Origin: Gemmatimonadota bacterium
GTDB taxonomy: Bacteria; Gemmatimonadota; Gemmatimonadetes; Gemmatimonadales; GWC2-71-9
Assembly: GCA_016180765.1 (NCBI GenBank)
Contig: JACPAP010000081.1
Coordinates: 1 to 5,366 of the forward strand
Length of the DNA stretch: 5,366 bases
Direction: 5' to 3'
A program made the translations under genes and the position numbers. Shown piece after piece: positions 1 through 4,803 of the stretch; the stretch's first letter is position 1, and each line of letters begins with the position of its first letter. The notes under the pieces are model-generated. The model did not search any database. It saw only the letters and a list, made by a program, of their open reading frames with translations, and was not told the origin of the DNA.

Positions 1-209
1 GCCGCCAGGCCGAGACCCGAGAGGGCACCACGACGGTCACCGTGGAACGGGACGGCGCCACGCTGGTCATGAAGGGCGTGCCCGCACTTGTTTGTCCCAA
101 CTGCGGAGAGGACTACGTCAGCGAGGAAATCGCCGACCGAATCCACGCAGCGGCGGTTGAGGTGGCTGGCAAAGGCGTCAAGGTCGAAGTGCGACAGTAC
201 GCGGCGTAG
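1..209 (+). CDS. YgiT-type zinc-finger antitoxin (MqsA family), 3' part
   Basis: The frame is open from the window edge (first full codon at 3) to TAG at 207-209, giving 68 residues. It reads RQAETREGTTTVTVERDG, then a KGVPALVCPNCGEDYVSEE segment, then a short helix ending in EVRQYAA. The GTTTVT-x-ERDG strand followed by VPA-x-VC-x2-CGE-x-Y is the signature of the small YgiT-type zinc-finger proteins, usually about 75 residues. The CPNC pair supplies half of the zinc site. The other CxxC pair should lie in the few residues lost at the left edge. Family members are antitoxins of type II toxin-antitoxin pairs, commonly beside a DUF4258 or MqsR-like RNase toxin. A toxin gene would have to lie upstream and is not visible. 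Many family members are solo genes, so antitoxin activity is inferred from the family. Confidence 0.8.
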   Translation, partial: RQAETREGTTTVTVERDGATLVMKGVPALVCPNCGEDYVSEEIADRIHAAAVEVAGKGVKVEVRQYAA

Positions 210-230
210 CATCGCCGCTACCTTTGTCGC

Positions 231-1364
231 GTGTTTGAATTCACCGTCGCCGCCACCAACGGCGCCGCCCGCGCCGGGACCCTGACCCTACCCCACGGCA
301 CGGTCCACACGCCGTGCTTCATGCCGGTCGGCACCCAGGGCACGGTGCGGGCCTTGTCGCCCCTCGATCTGGAAGCGGCCGGTGCGGAGATCGTGCTCGC
401 CAACACCTACCACCTGCACGTGCGGCCCGGCGAGGACACCGTCGCTGCCCTGGGCGGCCTCCACCGGTTCATGGCGTGGAACCGCCCGCTGCTCACGGAT
501 TCGGGAGGTTTCCAGGTGTTCTCCCTGGAAGCGTTCCGCCGGGTGGACGACGACGGGGTCGAATTCCAGAGTCACGTGGACGGCGGCGTGCGCCGTCTCA
601 CCCCCGAGCGGGCCGTTGACATCCAGTGGGCCTTGGGCGCGGACGTGGCGATGGCCTTGGACCACGTCGTGTCTGGCACAGCCAGTCGCGCCGAGGTCGA
701 GGCCGCGCTCCACCGCACCGGCCGCTGGCTGGAACGCGCCGGCACGCGGCACGGGGAACTGGCGGCGGCGGCACCCGAGCGGCAGACCCTCTGGCCCATC
801 TTGCAAGGCGGAACCCACGCCGACGTCCGGGCGACGGCCCTGGCGGCCACGTTGGATGCGGGCCAGTGGACCGGCATCGCGGTCGGCGGGCTTGCGGTGG
901 GCGAACCCAACGACGTCATGCATACCGTGGTCGAAACCCTCGAGCCTTCGCTGCCCCGCGGGGTGCCCCGTTATCTTATGGGCGTCGGGTTCCCCGAGGA
1001 CCTGCTGCACGCGGTGGCCCGGGGCATGGACTTGTTCGATTGCGTGGCGCCCACGCGAAACGGCCGGAACGGCAGCGCCTACACGCCGGACGGCCCGCTC
1101 AACATCCGGAACGCGGCGCACCGGCAGGACCCCGGCCCGTTGGATCTGACCTGCGACTGTGAGACGTGCCGCAGCTACAGCCGCGGGTACCTGCGACACC
1201 TGTTTCTGGCGGAGGAGTTGCTGGTCTTGAGACTCTTATCGCTGCACAACGTGCGGTTTCTGGTGCGCTTGATGCATCAGGCACGCGAGCACGTTCTCGA
1301 CGGCACCTTCGATCCCTGGTACCGGGAGTGGGTGACCCGCTACCGCGCGCGAGGAGAGTCGTGA
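231..1364 (+). CDS. tgt: Queuine/preQ1 tRNA-guanine transglycosylase (TGT)
   Basis: This enzyme swaps guanine 34 in the anticodon of GUN tRNAs (Asp, Asn, His, Tyr) for preQ1 or queuine, the base-exchange step of queuosine formation in the cytosol. The product has 377 residues, the normal length. LLTDSGGFQVFSL holds the general acid/base Asp90. ADVAMALD holds substrate-binding Asp144. LQGG holds Gln192, and GGLAVGE (219-225) forms the base pocket. DLFDCVAPTR holds the nucleophile Asp270. The zinc ligands are Cys308, Cys310, Cys313 and His339. The GTG at 231 is chosen because FEFTVAATNGAAR-x-GTL is the usual N-terminus and an in-frame stop lies at 207. No purine-rich ribosome site precedes it. 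The stop overlaps the yajC start in GTGA. The usual upstream partner queA is absent. Residues 145-147 read HVV where bacterial enzymes usually have ECT. Confidence 0.97.
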   Translation: MFEFTVAATNGAARAGTLTLPHGTVHTPCFMPVGTQGTVRALSPLDLEAAGAEIVLANTYHLHVRPGEDTVAALGGLHRFMAWNRPLLTDSGGFQVFSLEAFRRVDDDGVEFQSHVDGGVRRLTPERAVDIQWALGADVAMALDHVVSGTASRAEVEAALHRTGRWLERAGTRHGELAAAAPERQTLWPILQGGTHADVRATALAATLDAGQWTGIAVGGLAVGEPNDVMHTVVETLEPSLPRGVPRYLMGVGFPEDLLHAVARGMDLFDCVAPTRNGRNGSAYTPDGPLNIRNAAHRQDPGPLDLTCDCETCRSYSRGYLRHLFLAEELLVLRLLSLHNVRFLVRLMHQAREHVLDGTFDPWYREWVTRYRARGES

Positions 1365-1702
1365 TCCCAAACACGTTCCTGCCGGCGTTCGCGCCGGTCG
1401 ATCAGTCGGGCGGCCGCGGGCTGATGATCTTCGTGTTTCAGATGGCGGCCATCATCGCCATCTTCTATTTCCTCATCATTCGCCCCAAAGTCCAGCAAGA
1501 GCGCAAGCACCGCGACCGCCTGCAACAGCTGAAGCGCGGGGACGAGGTGGTAACCGCGGGCGGTTTGGTGGGCGAGGTCATTCACCTCAAGGACGACCGG
1601 GTGACCCTCAAGACCGGCGAGTCGCGGGTCGTGGTCCAGCGCGACCGGATCGCGGAGATCCGCACGCCGAAGGTCGCCGAGGAGGAGAAGAAACCGTCGT
1701 GA
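1361..1702 (+). CDS. yajC: Preprotein translocase subunit YajC
   Basis: A 113-residue inner-membrane protein, accessory to the SecDF part of the Sec translocon. One membrane helix spans roughly residues 20-40 (LMIFVFQMAAIIAIFYFLII). It is followed directly by the family hallmark RPK, a basic amphipathic stretch (VQQERKHRDRLQQLK), and the conserved RGDEVVTAGGLVGEV-x-HLKDD-x-VTLKTGE fold. The protein ends in an acidic/basic tail, EEEKKPS. The frame stays open far upstream, but the GTG at 1361 is chosen because it makes a 4-base GTGA overlap with tgt, has an AGGAG stretch at 1352-1356, and gives the usual length of about 110. Next to tgt is the classic position of yajC. In many genomes secD and secF follow, but here def follows, so SecDF must be encoded elsewhere. 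Confidence 0.95.
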   Translation: MIPNTFLPAFAPVDQSGGRGLMIFVFQMAAIIAIFYFLIIRPKVQQERKHRDRLQQLKRGDEVVTAGGLVGEVIHLKDDRVTLKTGESRVVVQRDRIAEIRTPKVAEEEKKPS

Positions 1703-2109
1703 CCGTCCGCCCCATCCATCTGCTGGGATCCCCGGTGTTGCGCCAGCGGGCGGCGGAGGTGACCGCCGCGGACGATGACGTGCGCGCGTTGGTCGAGGAC
1801 CTGCTGGACACCATGCGGGCGGACAAAGGCATAGGGCTCGCCGCGAACCAGGTCGGCATCGCGTGTCGCGTGGCCGTGGTGGACGCCAACGATGGCCTGC
1901 CGCCGCTGGCGCTGATCAACCCGGTCATGGTCGAGCGAGCGGGCAGCGTGAACGGGGTGCTGTTCATCGACCACTTGAGCCCGCTCAAGCGGCGGCTGCT
2001 GCTCAACAAGTGGCGCCGGCTGCGGAAGGGAAAAGAGGGCTTCCTCAAGGAGGTTCCCGCGGCCGCCGTCGAGGCCCGTTCCTTCGGGGAGGAACGGGCC
2101 GAGGACTGA
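1699..2109 (+). CDS. def: Peptide deformylase-like protein with an in-frame loss of the catalytic core
   Basis: The family enzyme removes the formyl group from the N-terminal methionine of new proteins, using a metal bound by Cys (EGCLS motif) and two His (HExDH motif). Here the N-terminal part is normal: RPIHLLGSPVLRQRA, then motif 1 as GIGLAANQVG (44-53), then LALINPVMVERAGS. Next comes SVNGVLFIDHLSPLKRR, the sequence that normally follows HExDHL. About 50 residues between Ser83 and Asn85 are therefore absent, taking motif 2 and all three metal ligands. The length is 136 instead of about 165-190. The frame is kept and the basic C-terminal tail (KWRRLRKGKEGFLKE) is intact. The GTG at 1699 overlaps the yajC stop in GTGA, with GGAGGAG at 1681-1687. 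As read, this protein cannot be an active deformylase. Causes could be a real deletion (a decaying gene beside a second def copy) or an assembly error. The family assignment is firm, the functional state is not. Confidence 0.88.
   Translation: MTVRPIHLLGSPVLRQRAAEVTAADDDVRALVEDLLDTMRADKGIGLAANQVGIACRVAVVDANDGLPPLALINPVMVERAGSVNGVLFIDHLSPLKRRLLLNKWRRLRKGKEGFLKEVPAAAVEARSFGEERAED
2073..2100 (+). other. GC-rich hairpin at the end of def, just before fmt
   Basis: GGCCCGTTCC at 2073-2082 is perfectly complementary to GGAACGGGCC at 2091-2100, and T2083-A2090 adds one more pair. The result is an 11-base-pair stem with a 6-base loop, TCGGGG. It lies inside the last codons of def and ends directly before the GAGGA (2101-2105) that serves as ribosome site for the fmt GTG at 2111. 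No U-run follows, so it is not a typical intrinsic terminator. It could influence ribosome movement or RNA processing between def and fmt, but coding-sequence coincidence is possible. Confidence 0.5.
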
Positions 2110-2110
2110 A

Positions 2111-3043
2111 GTGCGCATCGCGTTCTTCGGGACTCCGGAGTACGCCGTCCCCTCGCTCCGGGCGTTGCTGGGCGAGGGGTTCGAGGTGGTGGTTGTCGTG
2201 ACCCAGCCCGACCGGCCCCATGGTCGGTCTCACTCCGAGCTGGTTCCCCCGCCCGTCAAAGTCGCCGCGACCGACGAAGGCATCCCGGTGTTGCAGCCCG
2301 AGCGGCCTGACACGCCGGAGTTCGTCGAAGCGCTGCGATCGTACGCGCCCGACCTCGGCGTGGTGGTGGCCTACGGGCATATTCTCAAGCCGCAGCTGCT
2401 CGCCCTGCCGCCGCACGGGATGGTGAACGTGCACGCCTCGCTGCTGCCCAAGCTCCGCGGCGCCGCCCCGATTCAGCACGCCATCCTCCGGGGCCTCACC
2501 GAAACCGGCGTCTCCATCATGAAGATGGACCAGGGACTCGACACCGGTCCGGTGCTCCTCCGGGTGCCCACACCCATCGCGCCAGATGAGACGGGAGGTG
2601 AGCTCACCATCCGGCTGGCCGAGCTGGGCGCGCTGGCGCTGGTGGAAGCGCTGACCCTGATCGCGTCAGGCGTCGCGGAACCGGAGCCGCAGGACCACAC
2701 CCAAGCGACCTACGCGCCCAAAATCACGCGTGAGCTGGCCCGCATCCGGTGGACCGATGCGGCGGAGGACATCGCGCGGCTGGTACGAGCGATGGACCCA
2801 CGCCCGGGCGCGTGGTGCACCCTCGGTGGCCGCGAGCTCAAGCTGTTCGGCCCGCAGCCGGCCGACCCTCCTCCGGCAGGCACTCCTCCGGGCCGCGTCA
2901 TCGAGACCGATCCGGCATTGGTAGTGGCGGCGGGCGGCGGGGCCCTCCAGTTCCTCGACCTGCAGCCCGCAGGTCGCACCCGGATGGCGGCGCACGCGTG
3001 GGTGCGGGGACGTGGCGTGGCGCAGGGCGAGCAACTGGAGTGA
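2111..3043 (+). CDS. fmt: Methionyl-tRNA formyltransferase
   Basis: This enzyme transfers the formyl group from 10-formyl-tetrahydrofolate to the amino group of Met on initiator tRNA, in the cytosol. The product has 310 residues, the normal length. The Rossmann-like N-terminal domain starts MRIAFFGTPEYAVPSL. TQPDRPHGRSHSELVPPPVK (31-50) is the loop that reaches into the tRNA acceptor stem. The catalytic triad is complete: Asn106 and His108 in NVHASLLPKLRGAAPIQ, and Asp144 in MDQGLDTG. The C-terminal OB-like tRNA-binding domain runs from about 203, beginning ATYAPKITRELARIRW. The GTG at 2111 has GAGGA five bases before it and lies one base after the def stop. The stop overlaps the thiE/tenI GTG in GTGA. 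The def-fmt pairing is classic, which makes the damaged def next door more striking: an intact Fmt implies working deformylase somewhere in the cell. Confidence 0.98.
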   Translation: MRIAFFGTPEYAVPSLRALLGEGFEVVVVVTQPDRPHGRSHSELVPPPVKVAATDEGIPVLQPERPDTPEFVEALRSYAPDLGVVVAYGHILKPQLLALPPHGMVNVHASLLPKLRGAAPIQHAILRGLTETGVSIMKMDQGLDTGPVLLRVPTPIAPDETGGELTIRLAELGALALVEALTLIASGVAEPEPQDHTQATYAPKITRELARIRWTDAAEDIARLVRAMDPRPGAWCTLGGRELKLFGPQPADPPPAGTPPGRVIETDPALVVAAGGGALQFLDLQPAGRTRMAAHAWVRGRGVAQGEQLE

Positions 3044-3702
3044 GGGCCGGCCGTCAGGGCGGTCGGGCGGTCGGGCGGCGGGGCGGTCGCGAGCTTCCCT
3101 TGCTGCACGTCGTGACTGACGACGCGATCGCGAGGCTCCCCGATCTCGCCGAGCGAGCCCGCACGGTGGCTGCGGCGGGTGCCACTGCCCTGCATGCCCG
3201 CGGCCCGGGGCTCGAAGGACGGGCGTGCCTGGACCTCGCGCGGACGCTCGGCGCCGCGGCGGAGGGAACCGACTCCCGGCTATTCGTCAACGACCGTCTC
3301 GACGTCGCCCGCATCGTCCGCGCCTGGGGCCTGCACCTGCCGAGCGCCGGTCTCCCCGTGGCGGAGGCGCGCCGGCTGCTGGGCAAGCGGGTGTTGATCG
3401 GCCGGTCCGTGCACAGCGCCGAGGCGGCCCGCCGCGCTCACGCCGAGGGCGCCGATTATGTCTTCCTGGGTCCCATCTGGGAAACAGCGTCGCATCCGGG
3501 CACGGCGGCGTTGGGCCCCGAGACGATCTCGGCGGCGGCGCCGGCCACAGTGATCGCCATTGGCGGCATCACGGCCGAGCGGGCCCGCGCCTGCCGCGCC
3601 GCGGGGGCGTACGGCGTGGCGGCGATCTCCGCCGTCTGGCGCGCGTCAGACCCCGGTGGGGCCGCTCGGGCGATCTTGTTATCTTTGGAAGAGAGATGGT
3701 AA
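3040..3702 (+). CDS. thiE/tenI: ThiE/TenI-family thiamine protein, TenI-like (thiazole tautomerase or thiamine phosphate synthase)
   Basis: A TIM-barrel protein of 220 residues. ThiE joins the pyrimidine diphosphate to thiazole phosphate; TenI aromatises the ThiG product. Seen: LPLLHVVTDD at the first strand, FVNDR with Asn84-Asp85, GLHLPSAGLP, LIGRSVHS with Ser123, DYVFLGPIWETASHPG, and VIAIGGI at 171-177. The fold and phosphate loop fit the family. However, several residues typical of true ThiE are changed. The Q-x-R-x-K strand reads HARGP, the GQED Asp is Gly (LPSAG), and the T-x-T-K Lys is His152. HLPS, IGRSVHS and WETxxxxG recall TenI, although the TenI active-site His in GHVFET is Pro here. 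Position before thiS-thiG also resembles the Bacillus ten/thi operon. The GTG at 3040 overlaps the fmt stop. Residues 4-18 are Arg/Gly-rich and come from a period-8 DNA repeat, so TTG 3100 (LLHVVTD) is a possible alternative start. Confidence 0.87.
   Translation: MRAGRQGGRAVGRRGGRELPLLHVVTDDAIARLPDLAERARTVAAAGATALHARGPGLEGRACLDLARTLGAAAEGTDSRLFVNDRLDVARIVRAWGLHLPSAGLPVAEARRLLGKRVLIGRSVHSAEAARRAHAEGADYVFLGPIWETASHPGTAALGPETISAAAPATVIAIGGITAERARACRAAGAYGVAAISAVWRASDPGGAARAILLSLEERW
3053..3090 (+). repeat. Period-8 GC tandem repeat at the 5' end of thiE/tenI
   Basis: Units GTCAGGGC, GGTCGGGC, GGTCGGGC, GGCGGGGC and a partial GGTCGC follow head to tail, about 4.75 copies of an 8-base unit. The tract lies between the fmt stop and the first conserved codons of the ThiE/TenI domain. 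It encodes an Arg/Gly-rich leader if GTG 3040 is the start. Because 8 is not a multiple of 3, gaining or losing one unit would change the reading frame from that start. Confidence 0.75.
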
Positions 3703-3717
3703 TCAGGAAACGCCCAC

Positions 3718-3954
3718 ATGCGTGACGCGGTCACTCAAGATACCGACCCATCGATCAGCGTCGTGGTGAACGGTGAGCCACGCGAGATCGCACCCGCGGC
3801 TTCGCTGCTGGACTTGCTCCGGAGCCTCGATCTCGACCCACGCGTCGTGGTGGTCGAGCACAACCGCCAGATCGTCCGGAGACCGGCCCTGGCGTCGACC
3901 ACGCTCCACGCCGGCGACCGCGTGGAGCTGGTGCACTTCGTGGGTGGAGGTTGA
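3718..3954 (+). CDS. thiS: Sulfur carrier protein ThiS
   Basis: A small ubiquitin-fold protein. Its C-terminal glycine is adenylated and converted to a thiocarboxylate, which donates sulfur to the thiazole ring made by ThiG. The product has 78 residues. SISVVVNGEPREIAPAASLLDLL is the first beta hairpin and helix. VVVVEHNRQIVRR and the STTLHAGDRVELVHFVGGG end are typical, with the diglycine at 77-78 as the last residues. A tail of about 12 polar residues (MRDAVTQDTDPS) precedes the usual start of the fold. The ATG at 3718 is chosen because AGGAAA at 3705-3710 sits seven bases before it and the preceding stop is at 3700-3702. This is one of only two ATG starts in the operon. The activating enzyme (ThiF) and the glycine-imine source (ThiO or ThiH) are not in the window. 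Confidence 0.94.
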   Translation: MRDAVTQDTDPSISVVVNGEPREIAPAASLLDLLRSLDLDPRVVVVEHNRQIVRRPALASTTLHAGDRVELVHFVGGG

Positions 3955-4000
3955 TTGCGGATTGCTGGCTGCTGATTGCAGGACCTGAGGATTGCGGATT
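3953..4000 (+). repeat. Degenerate GATTGCGG-type repeats between thiS and thiG
   Basis: The 11-mer GATTGCGGATT occurs at 3953-3963 and again at 3990-4000, with related ATTGCTGG (3961-3968) and GATTGCAGG (3974-3982) between them. The tract is visibly less GC-rich than the flanking genes. It fills the 51-base gap between thiS and the thiG ATG and overlaps the thiS stop codon. It looks like a small intergenic tandem repeat that has drifted. No stable hairpin or riboswitch core was found in it. Confidence 0.6.
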
Positions 4001-4005
4001 TTGCG

Positions 4006-4803
4006 ATGACTACCACGGTTGCAGCTCCGGTTGACCAGCCTCTCACCATTGGCGGGCGGCAGTTTCGGTCCCGCCTGATGGTGGGGACCGGCAAATACAA
4101 GGACAACGAGACCATGGTGCGGGCGCTCGAGGCGTCCGGCGCCGAGATCGTCACCGTGGCGGTACGCCGGGTGGACCTGAACCGACGCAACGAGCAGGGG
4201 ATCCTGTATCACCTCGACCCTCAGCGGTTCTTCCTGCTCGCCAACACGGCGGGATGCTACTCCGCGGACGAAGCCGTTCGCTACGCCCGGCTGGCCCGCG
4301 AAGCCGGGTTCAACGATTTCATCAAGCTGGAAGTGATCGGCGACCGCGAGACCCTGCTGCCGGATGGCGAGGGGCTGCTCCAGGCGGCGCGCACCCTGGT
4401 GGCTGAAGGCTTCCGGGTCATGGCGTACACCAACGATGACTTGATCACGGCGCTCAAGCTGGAAGATGCGGGGTGCGCGGCGGTCATGCCGCTGGCGTCG
4501 CCCATTGGGAGCGGCCTGGGGCTGCTCAACCCCTACACGGTGCGGACCATCAAGAGCCGGCTCTCGGTCCCGGTGGTGGTGGACGCGGGCGTCGGCACGG
4601 CCTCGGACGCGTGCATCACCATGGAACAGGGCGTGGACGGCATCCTGATGAATACGGCGCTGGCGGAGGCAACCAACCCCGAGGCGATGGGGCTGGCCAT
4701 GCGTATGGCCGTCGAGGCCGGCCGGCTCGCCTATCTGGCCGGGCGGATGCCGCGACGCGAGATCGCGGTGCCCTCGAGCCCCACCAGCGGCCTCATTGAC
4801 TGA
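4006..4803 (+). CDS. thiG: Thiazole synthase ThiG
   Basis: This TIM-barrel enzyme forms the thiazole phosphate of thiamine from deoxyxylulose 5-phosphate, dehydroglycine and the ThiS thiocarboxylate. The product has 265 residues, the usual length. LTIGGRQFRSRLMVGTGKY opens the domain. TVAVRRVDLN and NTAGCYSADEAVRYARLARE follow. FIKLEVIGD carries Lys107, the Schiff-base lysine. YTNDDLITALKLEDAGCAAVMPLASPIGSG follows. VVVDAGVGTASDA (190-202) and the GILMNTALA strand form the phosphate site. The ATG at 4006 is preferred over TTG 3976. The ten codons gained upstream lie in a DNA repeat and match no family sequence, although the ATG itself has only a weak GCGGAT (3994-3999) before it. The gene follows its partner thiS. 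Its stop overlaps the rsmB start by eight bases. Confidence 0.97.
   Translation: MTTTVAAPVDQPLTIGGRQFRSRLMVGTGKYKDNETMVRALEASGAEIVTVAVRRVDLNRRNEQGILYHLDPQRFFLLANTAGCYSADEAVRYARLAREAGFNDFIKLEVIGDRETLLPDGEGLLQAARTLVAEGFRVMAYTNDDLITALKLEDAGCAAVMPLASPIGSGLGLLNPYTVRTIKSRLSVPVVVDAGVGTASDACITMEQGVDGILMNTALAEATNPEAMGLAMRMAVEAGRLAYLAGRMPRREIAVPSSPTSGLID

Noticed and set aside
150..230. Sigma-70 promoter ahead of tgt
   Set aside because: No pair of -35 and -10 boxes with sensible spacing could be supported in the 80 bases before the GTG.
288..1199. Long open frame on the - strand (303 codons) opposite tgt
   Set aside because: It is a GC-driven shadow of tgt. Its translation is Arg/Gly/His-rich with no domain, and the + strand frame carries every TGT motif.
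1166..1360. Longer YajC with an N-terminal extension from 1166
   Set aside because: The extra codons overlap the tgt zinc-site region, encode no family sequence, and double the usual protein length.
2749..3039. Upstream extension of the thiE/tenI frame inside fmt
   Set aside because: The frame is open by high GC only. The extension overlaps the fmt tRNA-binding domain and shows no family similarity; GTG 3040 fits the coupled-start pattern.
3969..3990. Possible TPP riboswitch fragment (ACCTGAGG near the thiamine genes)
   Set aside because: Only a short resemblance exists. The rest of the THI-box core and its paired helices are absent, and the gap between thiS and thiG is too short.
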